Assembly: GCA_014378525.1 (NCBI GenBank)
Contig: JACMNL010000072.1
Coordinates: 1 to 39,669 of the forward strand
DNA length: 39,669 nucleotides
Source of the DNA: Bacteriovorax sp.
Lineage (GTDB): Bacteria; Bdellovibrionota; Bacteriovoracia; Bacteriovoracales; Bacteriovoracaceae
Direction of reading: 5' to 3'
Part shown: piece by piece, positions 33,202-39,669 of the stretch
Layout: each line of letters begins with the position of its first letter
Position numbering within the stretch: the first letter of the stretch is position 1
Notes under the pieces: model-generated
Seen by the model: the letters and a program-made list of their open reading frames with translations, nothing else
Told to the model about the DNA's origin: nothing
Databases searched by the model: none
Translations under genes and position numbers: made by a program

Positions 33202-34646
33202 TATAACCCCATTCTTCTGGCTTCAATTCCCGCAATTTGCTTGTAGATCGAAGTGAAGTTCATATCTGTCTTAACTTGCTCCTGAGGCTTCTCAGTTGCA
33301 ATGAAGTTAGTAGAATATTTTCCTGCGATGAAAACTTCATTTCTCATAATCACTTTGTGAAGAGGAATGTTAGTCTTCAATCCTTCGAGAAGTAATCCAT
33401 CAAGTGCCGCTCTCATTTTTCTGATCGCAACTTCTCTCAGAATTCCTTTTACAACCAGTTTTCCGACCATAGGATCGAAGTCCGGAGTAACCTGAAGCCC
33501 TTTGTATAAACAGTTATCAAAACGTGTTCCTTGAGGGAAATTCGTTTCACAGCCAGTTACAGTTCCTGGTGCCGGTAGCATAGTAATTGGATCTTCAGCA
33601 CAGATACGACATTCAATCGCGTGACCTGTTCTCGTAATCCATTCCTGTGAAGGAATACCAAGATCATCACCGAACGCCGACTGGATCATACAAACGATCA
33701 AATCGATTCCCGTAATTTCTTCAGTAATCGGATGCTCTACCTGAATACGAGTGTTCATTTCAAGAAAGTAAAACTCTCTATCTTCACCCATGATCAACTC
33801 AACAGTTCCTGCTGAATCGTACTTAATAGCTTTTGCTAAATTAACAGCTGACGTACACACACGTTGACGAAGTTCTTCATCATCACCAATGAAAGGAGAC
33901 GGAGCCTCTTCAACAATTTTCTGGTGACGACGTTGAATAGAACACTCGCGTTCGAAAAAGTGAAACACGTTCCCTTTTCTATCAGCTAAGATCTGGACTT
34001 CAATGTGGTGAGGGTTAACAATGAACTTCTCAACAAGAAGATCACCGTTTTTGAAAGCAGAAGCAGCTTCTCTTCCAACCGCTTCGAAATTATTTCTTAC
34101 GTCTTGTTCGTTAAAACATGTACGCATCCCACGTCCACCACCACCAGCAACGGCCTTTAGCAGAATAGGGTATTTAATTTCAGCAGCAATCTTAATCGCT
34201 TCTTCAACAGTCTTTACTGCACCAGTTGAACCCGGAACTACCGGCATCCCGACTTTCTTTGCAAACTCTTTTGAGACAGCTTTATCACCCATAACTCTTA
34301 CAGCTTCTGGATGCGGCCCAATCCAAACGATACCGTTATCAACTAACGCCTGAGAAAACTCAGTGTTCTCTGATAAAAATCCGTATCCCGGGTGAACACC
34401 ATCAATATTATATTTTTTACAAACACTTAAAATATTCGGAATGTTTAAATAAGTCTCAGCATTCGTAGAACCTGGAAGTCTTACCCATTCATCACAAACT
34501 TCTAAATGTTTTGCCTGGACTTCGTTATCGGTCCAAACACCAACAGCAGTGTGACCTAATTCACGACACGCTTTCGCGATACGTGCGGCAATCTCTCCAC
34601 GGTTAATGATAAGAATTCTTTTGTTACCTGAAGTAATCTTACTCAT
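33201..34646 (-). CDS. Biotin carboxylase subunit of acyl-CoA (propionyl-CoA) carboxylase
   Basis: 481-residue ATP-grasp enzyme that carboxylates the biotin on the carrier protein with bicarbonate and ATP. It begins with KRILIINRGEIAARIAKAC, carries the glycine-rich ATP-binding loop KAVAGGGGRGMR near 165, and has the catalytic region EMNTRIQVEHPITEEITG near 297. The length is slightly above E. coli AccC. It overlaps the carboxyltransferase gene by 4 bases and the carrier gene by one. Because a mutase and MeaB are in the same window, the propionyl-CoA role is favoured over acetyl-CoA, but substrate choice is set by the carboxyltransferase. Confidence 0.94.
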   Translation of the reverse strand: MSKITSGNKRILIINRGEIAARIAKACRELGHTAVGVWTDNEVQAKHLEVCDEWVRLPGSTNAETYLNIPNILSVCKKYNIDGVHPGYGFLSENTEFSQALVDNGIVWIGPHPEAVRVMGDKAVSKEFAKKVGMPVVPGSTGAVKTVEEAIKIAAEIKYPILLKAVAGGGGRGMRTCFNEQDVRNNFEAVGREAASAFKNGDLLVEKFIVNPHHIEVQILADRKGNVFHFFERECSIQRRHQKIVEEAPSPFIGDDEELRQRVCTSAVNLAKAIKYDSAGTVELIMGEDREFYFLEMNTRIQVEHPITEEITGIDLIVCMIQSAFGDDLGIPSQEWITRTGHAIECRICAEDPITMLPAPGTVTGCETNFPQGTRFDNCLYKGLQVTPDFDPMVGKLVVKGILREVAIRKMRAALDGLLLEGLKTNIPLHKVIMRNEVFIAGKYSTNFIATEKPQEQVKTDMNFTSIYKQIAGIEARRMGL

Positions 34647-36208
34647 AGTTGGATGTTCCCGTGTTTACGTTTAGGTTTTTCCTGCTTCTTATTTTTAAGA
34701 GCGATCAGGTATTCATAAACTCTCTTACGAGTTTCTTCAGGAAGAATAATTGCATCCATGAATCCAAGTTCAGCCGCTCTATACGGATTTGCAAACTTCT
34801 CTTCATAATCAGCAATCAACTGTGCTTTTTTATCGTCGAAAGCTTTTCCAGTTAATCCTTCCATATCAGCACGGTTAATAATGTTAACTGCACCTTCAGC
34901 TCCCATAACTGCAATTTCAGCAGTTGGGTAAGCAAGGTTTACGTCAGTCTTAATGTGCTTAGAGGCCATAACTAAATAGGCCCCACCGTATGATTTACGA
35001 GTGATGATTGAAATAAGTGGAACAGTCGCTTCTGAATAAGCATAAAGAAGTTTTGATCCGTGTTTAATGATTCCACCAAACTCCTGATTGGTTCCTGGAA
35101 GGAATCCTGGAACGTCTACTAAAGTTAAAATTGGAATATCAAAAGCATCACAGAATCTAACAAATCGAGCAGCTTTTTCAGACGAAGCAATATCTAAAAC
35201 CCCTGCTAAAACAGCAGGCTGATTAGCAACGATCCCGATCTTAATCCCACCAACTGAAGCAAACCCAACAATAATATTTTTAGCGTAGTCTTTATGAACT
35301 TCTAAAAATTGAGCATCATCAACGACATCAAAGATAATCTCTTTCATGTCGTATGGTTTTTTCGGATTAGCTGGAACTGTTTCTTTAATTTTTACGTTGT
35401 CGCGATAAATTGTATCCGACGTGTATTTAGGAGTCGCTTTTGTAAAGTTAGCAGGTGGAATGTATGAAAGTAATTCTCGAACTCTTTCAAAACATTCATC
35501 TTCCGATGCTACTTTAAATTGCGCTACACCAGATTTTTCAGAGTGAGCAGTCGCTCCTCCTAATTGATCTTTAGTTACTTCTTCGTGAGTTACAGTCTTG
35601 ATAACTTCCGGACCAGTAACAAACATGTATGAAGTTTTATCAACCATGAAAATGAAATCTGTAAGAGCAGGAGAATAAACCGCTCCTCCAGCACAAGGAC
35701 CTAGGATTAATGAGATTTGAGGAATTACACCAGAGCACTTAACGTTTCTGTAGAAAATTTCTCCGTATCCCGCTAGCCCTTCAACACCTTCTTGTATTCG
35801 TGCTCCACCTGAATCATTCATTCCGATCATTGGAATTCTGTTTTCAAGAGCGAAGTCCATAATCTTGCAGATTTTTTTTGCGTGAGCAGCACCAAGAGAT
35901 CCACCAAAACAAGTAAAGTCTTGAGAATATAAAGCTACTTTCTGACCATTAATTGTTGCAATACCAGTTACAACACCGTCACCAAGAAAAGTTTCTCCTT
36001 TTCCCATTGCCGCTGTCTTACTGATAACAAAACGATCGAATTCTAAAAATGAATTTGGATCAACCAGACGCTCAATACGCTCTCTGGCTGTAAACTTTCC
36101 TTGTTCATGTTGTTTTTTAATTCTGGCTTCACCGCCACCTACTTCAGATTCGTGTCTGAGTTTAAGCAATAGCTCGCGCTTCCCTTCCAGGGTTTGGGTC
36201 TGAGACAT
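34643..36208 (-). CDS. pccB: Carboxyltransferase subunit, propionyl-CoA carboxylase beta (PccB-like)
   Basis: 521 residues from ATG 36208, which has a perfect AGGAGG with seven bases of spacing; the ATG at 36235 has none. It transfers the carboxyl group from biotin to the acyl-CoA. The crotonase-fold halves show MNDSGGARIQEGVEGLAGYG near 125 and GPCAGGAVYSPALTDF near 162, both PCC/ACC beta hallmarks, and ASSEKAARFVRFCDAFDIP with GFLPGTNQEFGGIIKHG in the second half. It leads the operon pccB-carboxylase-carrier. Propionyl-CoA is favoured as substrate by the neighbours and by overall similarity. Confidence 0.92.
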   Translation of the reverse strand: MSQTQTLEGKRELLLKLRHESEVGGGEARIKKQHEQGKFTARERIERLVDPNSFLEFDRFVISKTAAMGKGETFLGDGVVTGIATINGQKVALYSQDFTCFGGSLGAAHAKKICKIMDFALENRIPMIGMNDSGGARIQEGVEGLAGYGEIFYRNVKCSGVIPQISLILGPCAGGAVYSPALTDFIFMVDKTSYMFVTGPEVIKTVTHEEVTKDQLGGATAHSEKSGVAQFKVASEDECFERVRELLSYIPPANFTKATPKYTSDTIYRDNVKIKETVPANPKKPYDMKEIIFDVVDDAQFLEVHKDYAKNIIVGFASVGGIKIGIVANQPAVLAGVLDIASSEKAARFVRFCDAFDIPILTLVDVPGFLPGTNQEFGGIIKHGSKLLYAYSEATVPLISIITRKSYGGAYLVMASKHIKTDVNLAYPTAEIAVMGAEGAVNIINRADMEGLTGKAFDDKKAQLIADYEEKFANPYRAAELGFMDAIILPEETRKRVYEYLIALKNKKQEKPKRKHGNIQL

Positions 36209-36215
36209 AAAAAAA

Positions 36216-36259
36216 CCTCCTAAAGAAGACGGCATTTTATACTGTCATTCCCTAGGAGG
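36216..36259 (-). promoter_or_regulatory. Possible hairpin masking the pccB ribosome-binding site
   Basis: CCTCCTA on the minus strand (36253-36259) can pair perfectly with TAGGAGG (36216-36222), which contains the Shine-Dalgarno sequence of pccB, across a 30-base loop. If the transcript includes both, translation could be gated. A TATAAA-like box lies inside the loop, and a start there would leave out the upstream arm. Confidence 0.35.
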
Positions 36260-36291
36260 CTACTTATCGTGCGTCAAAAATTTGCAAATAC

Positions 36292-37857
36292 TTAAGCTGC
36301 TTTCACTCGCTTATCTAGCCCGTATTTATCAACTTTCATAATTAAGCTCGCTCGCGAGATATCTAACTCTTTTGCTAACTTAGATTTATTGAAATTGCAG
36401 CGCTTCAAACCTTCACGGATCATCATAATTTCTAACTGCTCAAGCGCTTCTCGGAGCGTCCCTTCTGTATCGACACCTTTGAATGCCGGCTCTGCAGAAG
36501 CTCCGTGATCAATAATTCTTGGCGAAAGATTTTCCGGCCCGATCATCTTCTCGTCACCAGCTAAAACCACAAGTCTTTCAACTTCGTTTTCTAGTTCACG
36601 AACGTTCCCTGGCCACGGATAATCCAGCATTTTTTCCATACACTTTTTCGCAAAAGTTTTCAGCGCTTTTCCAGATTCATCACATCTCTTCTTTAAAAAG
36701 AAATCCATTAAAACCGGAATATCATCTCCACGCTCACGAAGAGGTGGAAGAGCAACGTTAATTACGTTGATTCTGTAATATAAATCTTCTCTGAACTCAC
36801 CTTTGGCCATCATCTCTTTTAAATTCTTGTTCGTCGCCGCAACGATTCTCACGTCAACTTTTTTAGGCCCTGTCGCTCCCACTGGAAGATAAGTTCCTTC
36901 CTGTAGTACACGAAGTAATTTTACCTGCATTGATAAAGATGTGTCCCCGATCTCATCCAGGAAAAGAGTCCCACCGTTAGCTGTTTCAAATAAACCTTTC
37001 TTATCTTTAATCGCTCCAGTAAATGATCCTTTCACGTGCCCGAATAACTCCGAGTCTAAAAGGTTATCGTTAAACGCTGAACAGTTTACCGCTAAAAACA
37101 TTTTATCTTTTCTTGGCGAATAAAAGTGAATCGCTTTCGCCACAAGTTCCTTACCTGTCCCGTTCTCACCATTGATAAGAACAGAAGATTCAGATGATGA
37201 AATTTTCTCTAACAGGGAATAAATCGCCTGCATCTTTTTCGATTTACCAATCATCGCATGGTATCTGTACTTCTCACCCACTTCAGATGATAGTGCATGA
37301 ATCTGATCTTCTCTTTTTGTGATTTCGTCATGAAACGAAACCATCTCTTCCGCTACTAATGAAGTTAATTCCTTCACGTACTCAAGCTCACGTGGCCACA
37401 TCTTCTTAATCTTCTCAACTGCTGAAGCTGCATCACTAGGAGTCGATCCACCTTCAATCATTTGTACTTTTAACATATCCATATCAGCAGAAGTCGCTGT
37501 ATCAAGTACGAACGGATAAACAAACACCGCTCCGGCAAATTCCCCATCAACTTTCACAGGAAACGCTACACCTTTTACATTCTTTAAAAACGAATCATAA
37601 ACCATGATTTCATTTTTCATCGTCGACATTTTTTCAACCATCTTCTCGATATCTTCTGCTAAGAAGTCATGCCCGTAAGCTGATTGCATCTGCACTTTCA
37701 TGAAGTGAGATTTGAATGCATAATTTTTATTAGTATGATCAGACCACAATTTTCCATGTGCATCTGTATAGAACATTTCAACATCAAACCATTTCCCCAG
37801 AATTCCTTCCAGTTTAGAAATTACGTGAAGCTTTCCCATGTCTTGCCAATTAATCAT
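36292..37857 (-). CDS. Sigma54-dependent transcriptional activator (bEBP)
   Basis: 521 residues from ATG 37857, chosen because GGAG lies six bases upstream. The N-terminal 180 residues form a sensor domain that looks like a PocR/GAF-type ligand-binding region (FDVEMFYTDAHGKL, GVAFPVKVDGEFAGAVFVYPF). The AAA+ domain has Walker A GENGTGKE, a sigma54-contact loop GSFTGA in place of the usual GAFTGA, GGTLFLDEIGD, and the arginine finger region. The C-terminal Fis-type helix-turn-helix (LAKELDISRASLIMKVDKYGL) binds DNA. There is no receiver domain. It lies just upstream of pccB and may control it, but a -24/-12 promoter was not found by eye. Confidence 0.9.
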   Translation of the reverse strand: MINWQDMGKLHVISKLEGILGKWFDVEMFYTDAHGKLWSDHTNKNYAFKSHFMKVQMQSAYGHDFLAEDIEKMVEKMSTMKNEIMVYDSFLKNVKGVAFPVKVDGEFAGAVFVYPFVLDTATSADMDMLKVQMIEGGSTPSDAASAVEKIKKMWPRELEYVKELTSLVAEEMVSFHDEITKREDQIHALSSEVGEKYRYHAMIGKSKKMQAIYSLLEKISSSESSVLINGENGTGKELVAKAIHFYSPRKDKMFLAVNCSAFNDNLLDSELFGHVKGSFTGAIKDKKGLFETANGGTLFLDEIGDTSLSMQVKLLRVLQEGTYLPVGATGPKKVDVRIVAATNKNLKEMMAKGEFREDLYYRINVINVALPPLRERGDDIPVLMDFFLKKRCDESGKALKTFAKKCMEKMLDYPWPGNVRELENEVERLVVLAGDEKMIGPENLSPRIIDHGASAEPAFKGVDTEGTLREALEQLEIMMIREGLKRCNFNKSKLAKELDISRASLIMKVDKYGLDKRVKAA

Positions 37858-38044
37858 ACAACTCTCCCACGAGTACATAATGTTCCAAACGTGAAACATC
37901 CTAAGTTGTAAAACTTTTCGGCAATATCTTGAAAATCTTTAGTGGATTGTTGAAACTTTAATCAGCGACAGATTTGCCGATCACTTAAAAACCGACAATT
38001 TATCAACTTCAGTGTCTCGCCTTTTATCGGCGTTTTTGAAAAAA

Positions 38045-38641
38045 CTAGTGAGTTTCTACTTTTCTCTCATACAATTTCTCATCATTTAGCCAAAAGTTTA
38101 GACGAGTCGTATACGATTCAGTCATCCAGTCCTGGGGTCCGATGAATTTATTTATATGTTTCCCATTGGCCGCAAACAAGAAAGTCTCCGGCACTTTTAG
38201 TGTACCTAAAAGGTCCATTACTCTGTTATCCACATCTATAGCAAACGTCACGTTCTTAGGAACATTCGGAAATCTCTTTAAAAACTTCTGAATCTTAGGC
38301 TCTTCATCATTTACGGCCACCAGAAGAAACTTCACTCCCTGACTTTCAACTTTAGCAGCGTACTGAAGAAACTCCGGCATCTCTTTTTCACAAGGAGCAC
38401 ACCACGATCCCCAGATATGTACAAATATGCCGCGAGACCCGTTTAAAAACGAAACTGACTTAATAATCGACTTGTCCGCAACACTGACAACATTAAAATC
38501 CGGAAGCTGCTTTAAAACAGGCGCTCCAGTCTCAGCTGAATTGTTACCGTAGTATTGTTTCCTCTCGAACTTTGCGAACAAGAAGGTCCCTAAAAGAAGG
38601 ACAGCAATTAAAAGAACTTTGTGAAAAAAATGTAACTTCAT
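38045..38641 (-). CDS. TlpA/ResA-like membrane-anchored thioredoxin
   Basis: 198 residues. An N-terminal hydrophobic segment (VLLIAVLLLGTFLF, about 9-22) with a basic residue before it anchors it or acts as a signal peptide. The thioredoxin fold follows, with active site WCAPC (C81, C84) after FVHIWGS, and the cis-proline in KVPETF near 151. Such proteins reduce disulfides in the periplasm, often for cytochrome c maturation. No cytochrome gene is adjacent. It lies downstream of the rplQ terminator on the same strand. Confidence 0.88.
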   Translation of the reverse strand: MKLHFFHKVLLIAVLLLGTFLFAKFERKQYYGNNSAETGAPVLKQLPDFNVVSVADKSIIKSVSFLNGSRGIFVHIWGSWCAPCEKEMPEFLQYAAKVESQGVKFLLVAVNDEEPKIQKFLKRFPNVPKNVTFAIDVDNRVMDLLGTLKVPETFLFAANGKHINKFIGPQDWMTESYTTRLNFWLNDEKLYERKVETH

Positions 38642-38655
38642 AGGTAAAAATTGGG

Positions 38656-38684
38656 AAAAAAAAAGCCTCCACTAGGGAGGCTTT
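38656..38684 (-). terminator. Strong intrinsic terminator after rplQ
   Basis: On the minus strand a perfect 9-base stem (AAAGCCTCC / GGAGGCTTT) with a 5-base loop is followed by an uninterrupted run of T residues. It lies 13 bases after the rplQ stop, at the end of the ribosomal-protein operon, and isolates the TlpA-like gene. Confidence 0.92.
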
Positions 38685-38696
38685 AATAATTATTTC

Positions 38697-39053
38697 TTAA
38701 TCAACTAAAGCAAAGTAACTCATCTTTGCACTGTCACCAACACGCCCTTCAGCGATTTTGATAACTCTAGTGTAACCACCATTTCTAGTTTTGAACTTTG
38801 GAGCAACATCATTGAATAAAAATGTTACAGCTTTATCAGAGTTCAATTTTTGGTAAGCTAGTCTTCTGTTATGAACTGAATCAACTTTTGCAAGTGTGAT
38901 TAGTTTTTCAACATAAGATCTAAGCGCCATACATCTAGCATGTGTAGTCTTAATTTTTTTGTGTTCGAACACTTCGATAGCAAGGTTTTTAATGATTGCT
39001 GTTCTGTGTGCTGGCTTTACGCCTAAGTTATATTTGTGATTCCCGTGTCTCAT
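38697..39053 (-). CDS. rplQ: 50S ribosomal protein L17
   Basis: 118 residues. MRHGNHKYNLGVKPAHRTAI at the start and RNGGYTRVIKIAEGRVGDSAKMSYFALVD at the end are typical L17 sequence, without the long C-terminal extension found in some groups. It follows rpoA by 25 bases, the standard order at the end of the alpha operon. It binds 23S rRNA near the exit tunnel. Confidence 0.98.
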   Translation of the reverse strand: MRHGNHKYNLGVKPAHRTAIIKNLAIEVFEHKKIKTTHARCMALRSYVEKLITLAKVDSVHNRRLAYQKLNSDKAVTFLFNDVAPKFKTRNGGYTRVIKIAEGRVGDSAKMSYFALVD

Positions 39054-39078
39054 AATCCCACCTAAATATTAAAAAATC

Positions 39079-39669
39079 TTAGTTCTTACCTACTGTCTTA
39101 CCGTCTTGCATATCTTTCATCAAGCTATCAACTTTCATCCCAAGTCCAAGACCCATGCTCGTTAGAATTTCTTTAATTTCATTTAAAGATTTTCTTCCGA
39201 AGTTCTTAGTTCTTAGCATTTCACCTTCTGTCTTCGAAACTAGTTCGTAGATATACTTAATGTTAGCGTTTTGTAAACAGTTAGCTGAACGAACTGAAAG
39301 TTCAAGTTCAGATACCGGTTTAAGAAGCGCATTGTTCGTAGGTGAAGAAACAGCGATTGGCTTAGAATCGTGCTTTACTACTTGCTCTTCGTCTTCAAAA
39401 GTTAAGAACACAGCTAGCTGGTCTCTTAAGATTTTTGCAGCGAAAGCGATCGAATCAGCAGGGTTAATCCCTGAGTTCGTCCACACTTCAAGCGTAAGTT
39501 TATCGAAGTCTGTTCTCTTACCAACACGAGTGTTTGTAACAGAATAGTTAACACGGTAAACAGGCGAGAAAAGTGTATCTAAATAGATCCACCCAACAGG
39601 TAGTTCATATTCGTCTTTGTTATCTACTGCAGTAACATAACCTTTTCCACGTGCTACTTTAAGTTCAAC
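39079..39669 (-). CDS. rpoA: RNA polymerase alpha subunit, N-terminal part cut off by the window edge
   Basis: 197 codons are open from 39669 to the stop at 39079. The N-terminal side shows the end of the dimerisation domain ([21 protein letters not shown]), and the C-terminal domain is complete, with [39 protein letters not shown] and a MGL segment for UP-element and activator contact. The start lies outside the window. It precedes rplQ, as in most bacteria. Confidence 0.97.
   Translation of the reverse strand, partial: VELKVARGKGYVTAVDNKDEYELPVGWIYLDTLFSPVYRVNYSVTNTRVGKRTDFDKLTLEVWTNSGINPADSIAFAAKILRDQLAVFLTFEDEEQVVKHDSKPIAVSSPTNNALLKPVSELELSVRSANCLQNANIKYIYELVSKTEGEMLRTKNFGRKSLNEIKEILTSMGLGLGMKVDSLMKDMQDGKTVGKN

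Noticed and set aside
1..39669. CRISPR array, insertion sequence or tRNA gene
   Set aside because: No regularly spaced repeats, transposase motifs or cloverleaf-like sequences were seen on either strand.

Overview
The window looks like an AT-rich chromosome segment from a Gram-negative bacterium of the Bdellovibrio-and-like group, most probably Bacteriovoracia. That placement is an inference from gene style and base composition; no rRNA is present to confirm it. Signs of a Gram-negative host are a lipoprotein with a lipobox, an RpoH-like heat-shock promoter, a sigma54 activator and Wzm/Wzt-type export genes. There are no rRNA or tRNA genes, CRISPR arrays, transposases or phage genes.

Layout. 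(1) 1-4180: a truncated lipoprotein gene, then the heat-shock operon grpE-dnaK-dnaJ (minus strand) behind a sigma32-like promoter, with a terminator-like hairpin between dnaK and dnaJ. (2) 4316-18617: accessory cluster A, mostly minus strand. In order of minus-strand transcription it holds a radical SAM protein, a separate SPASM domain protein, an FG-GAP/VCBS-like protein, a second radical SAM protein with an N-terminal cysteine module, a group-1 glycosyltransferase, a protein of an unrecognised family, an HPr-kinase-like protein, a membrane-anchored periplasmic-binding-protein-like protein, a classic radical SAM-SPASM maturase, a PqqD-like peptide chaperone, and an ABC-2 permease with its ATPase. 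A plus-strand pair (family-2 glycosyltransferase and nucleotidyltransferase-like protein) is inserted in the middle. (3) 18747-26317: largely housekeeping genes: hemW, an M16 metalloprotease, a hypothetical gene, methylmalonyl-CoA mutase and its GTPase MeaB. (4) 26479-32555: accessory cluster B, a compact minus-strand operon of group-1 glycosyltransferase, unrecognised-family protein, binding-protein-like protein, a radical SAM protein fused to a HExxH metallopeptidase, and an aspartyl/asparaginyl-hydroxylase-like protein. It is followed by a 54-residue peptide gene with its own promoter. (5) 32683-36208: the biotin-dependent acyl-CoA (propionyl-CoA) carboxylase operon. (6) 36292-39669: a sigma54 activator, a TlpA-like thioredoxin, then rplQ and the 3' part of rpoA.

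How the genes may work together. The carboxylase operon, methylmalonyl-CoA mutase and MeaB form most of the propionyl-CoA to succinyl-CoA route. Clusters A and B share three paralogous components (glycosyltransferase, unrecognised family, anchored binding-protein-like protein), and each adds its own radical SAM peptide-modification enzymes. This points to a duplicated and diversified system that makes radical-SAM-modified, possibly glycosylated, peptide products. Cluster B is the most interesting part: a short peptide ending in tyrosine, a radical SAM enzyme with a built-in protease, an oxygenase-like protein and a glycosyltransferase together recall the logic of PQQ and mycofactocin biosynthesis. 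Homology to those pathways is not shown. Cluster A has the maturase, PqqD, kinase and exporter, but no convincing precursor was found in the window.
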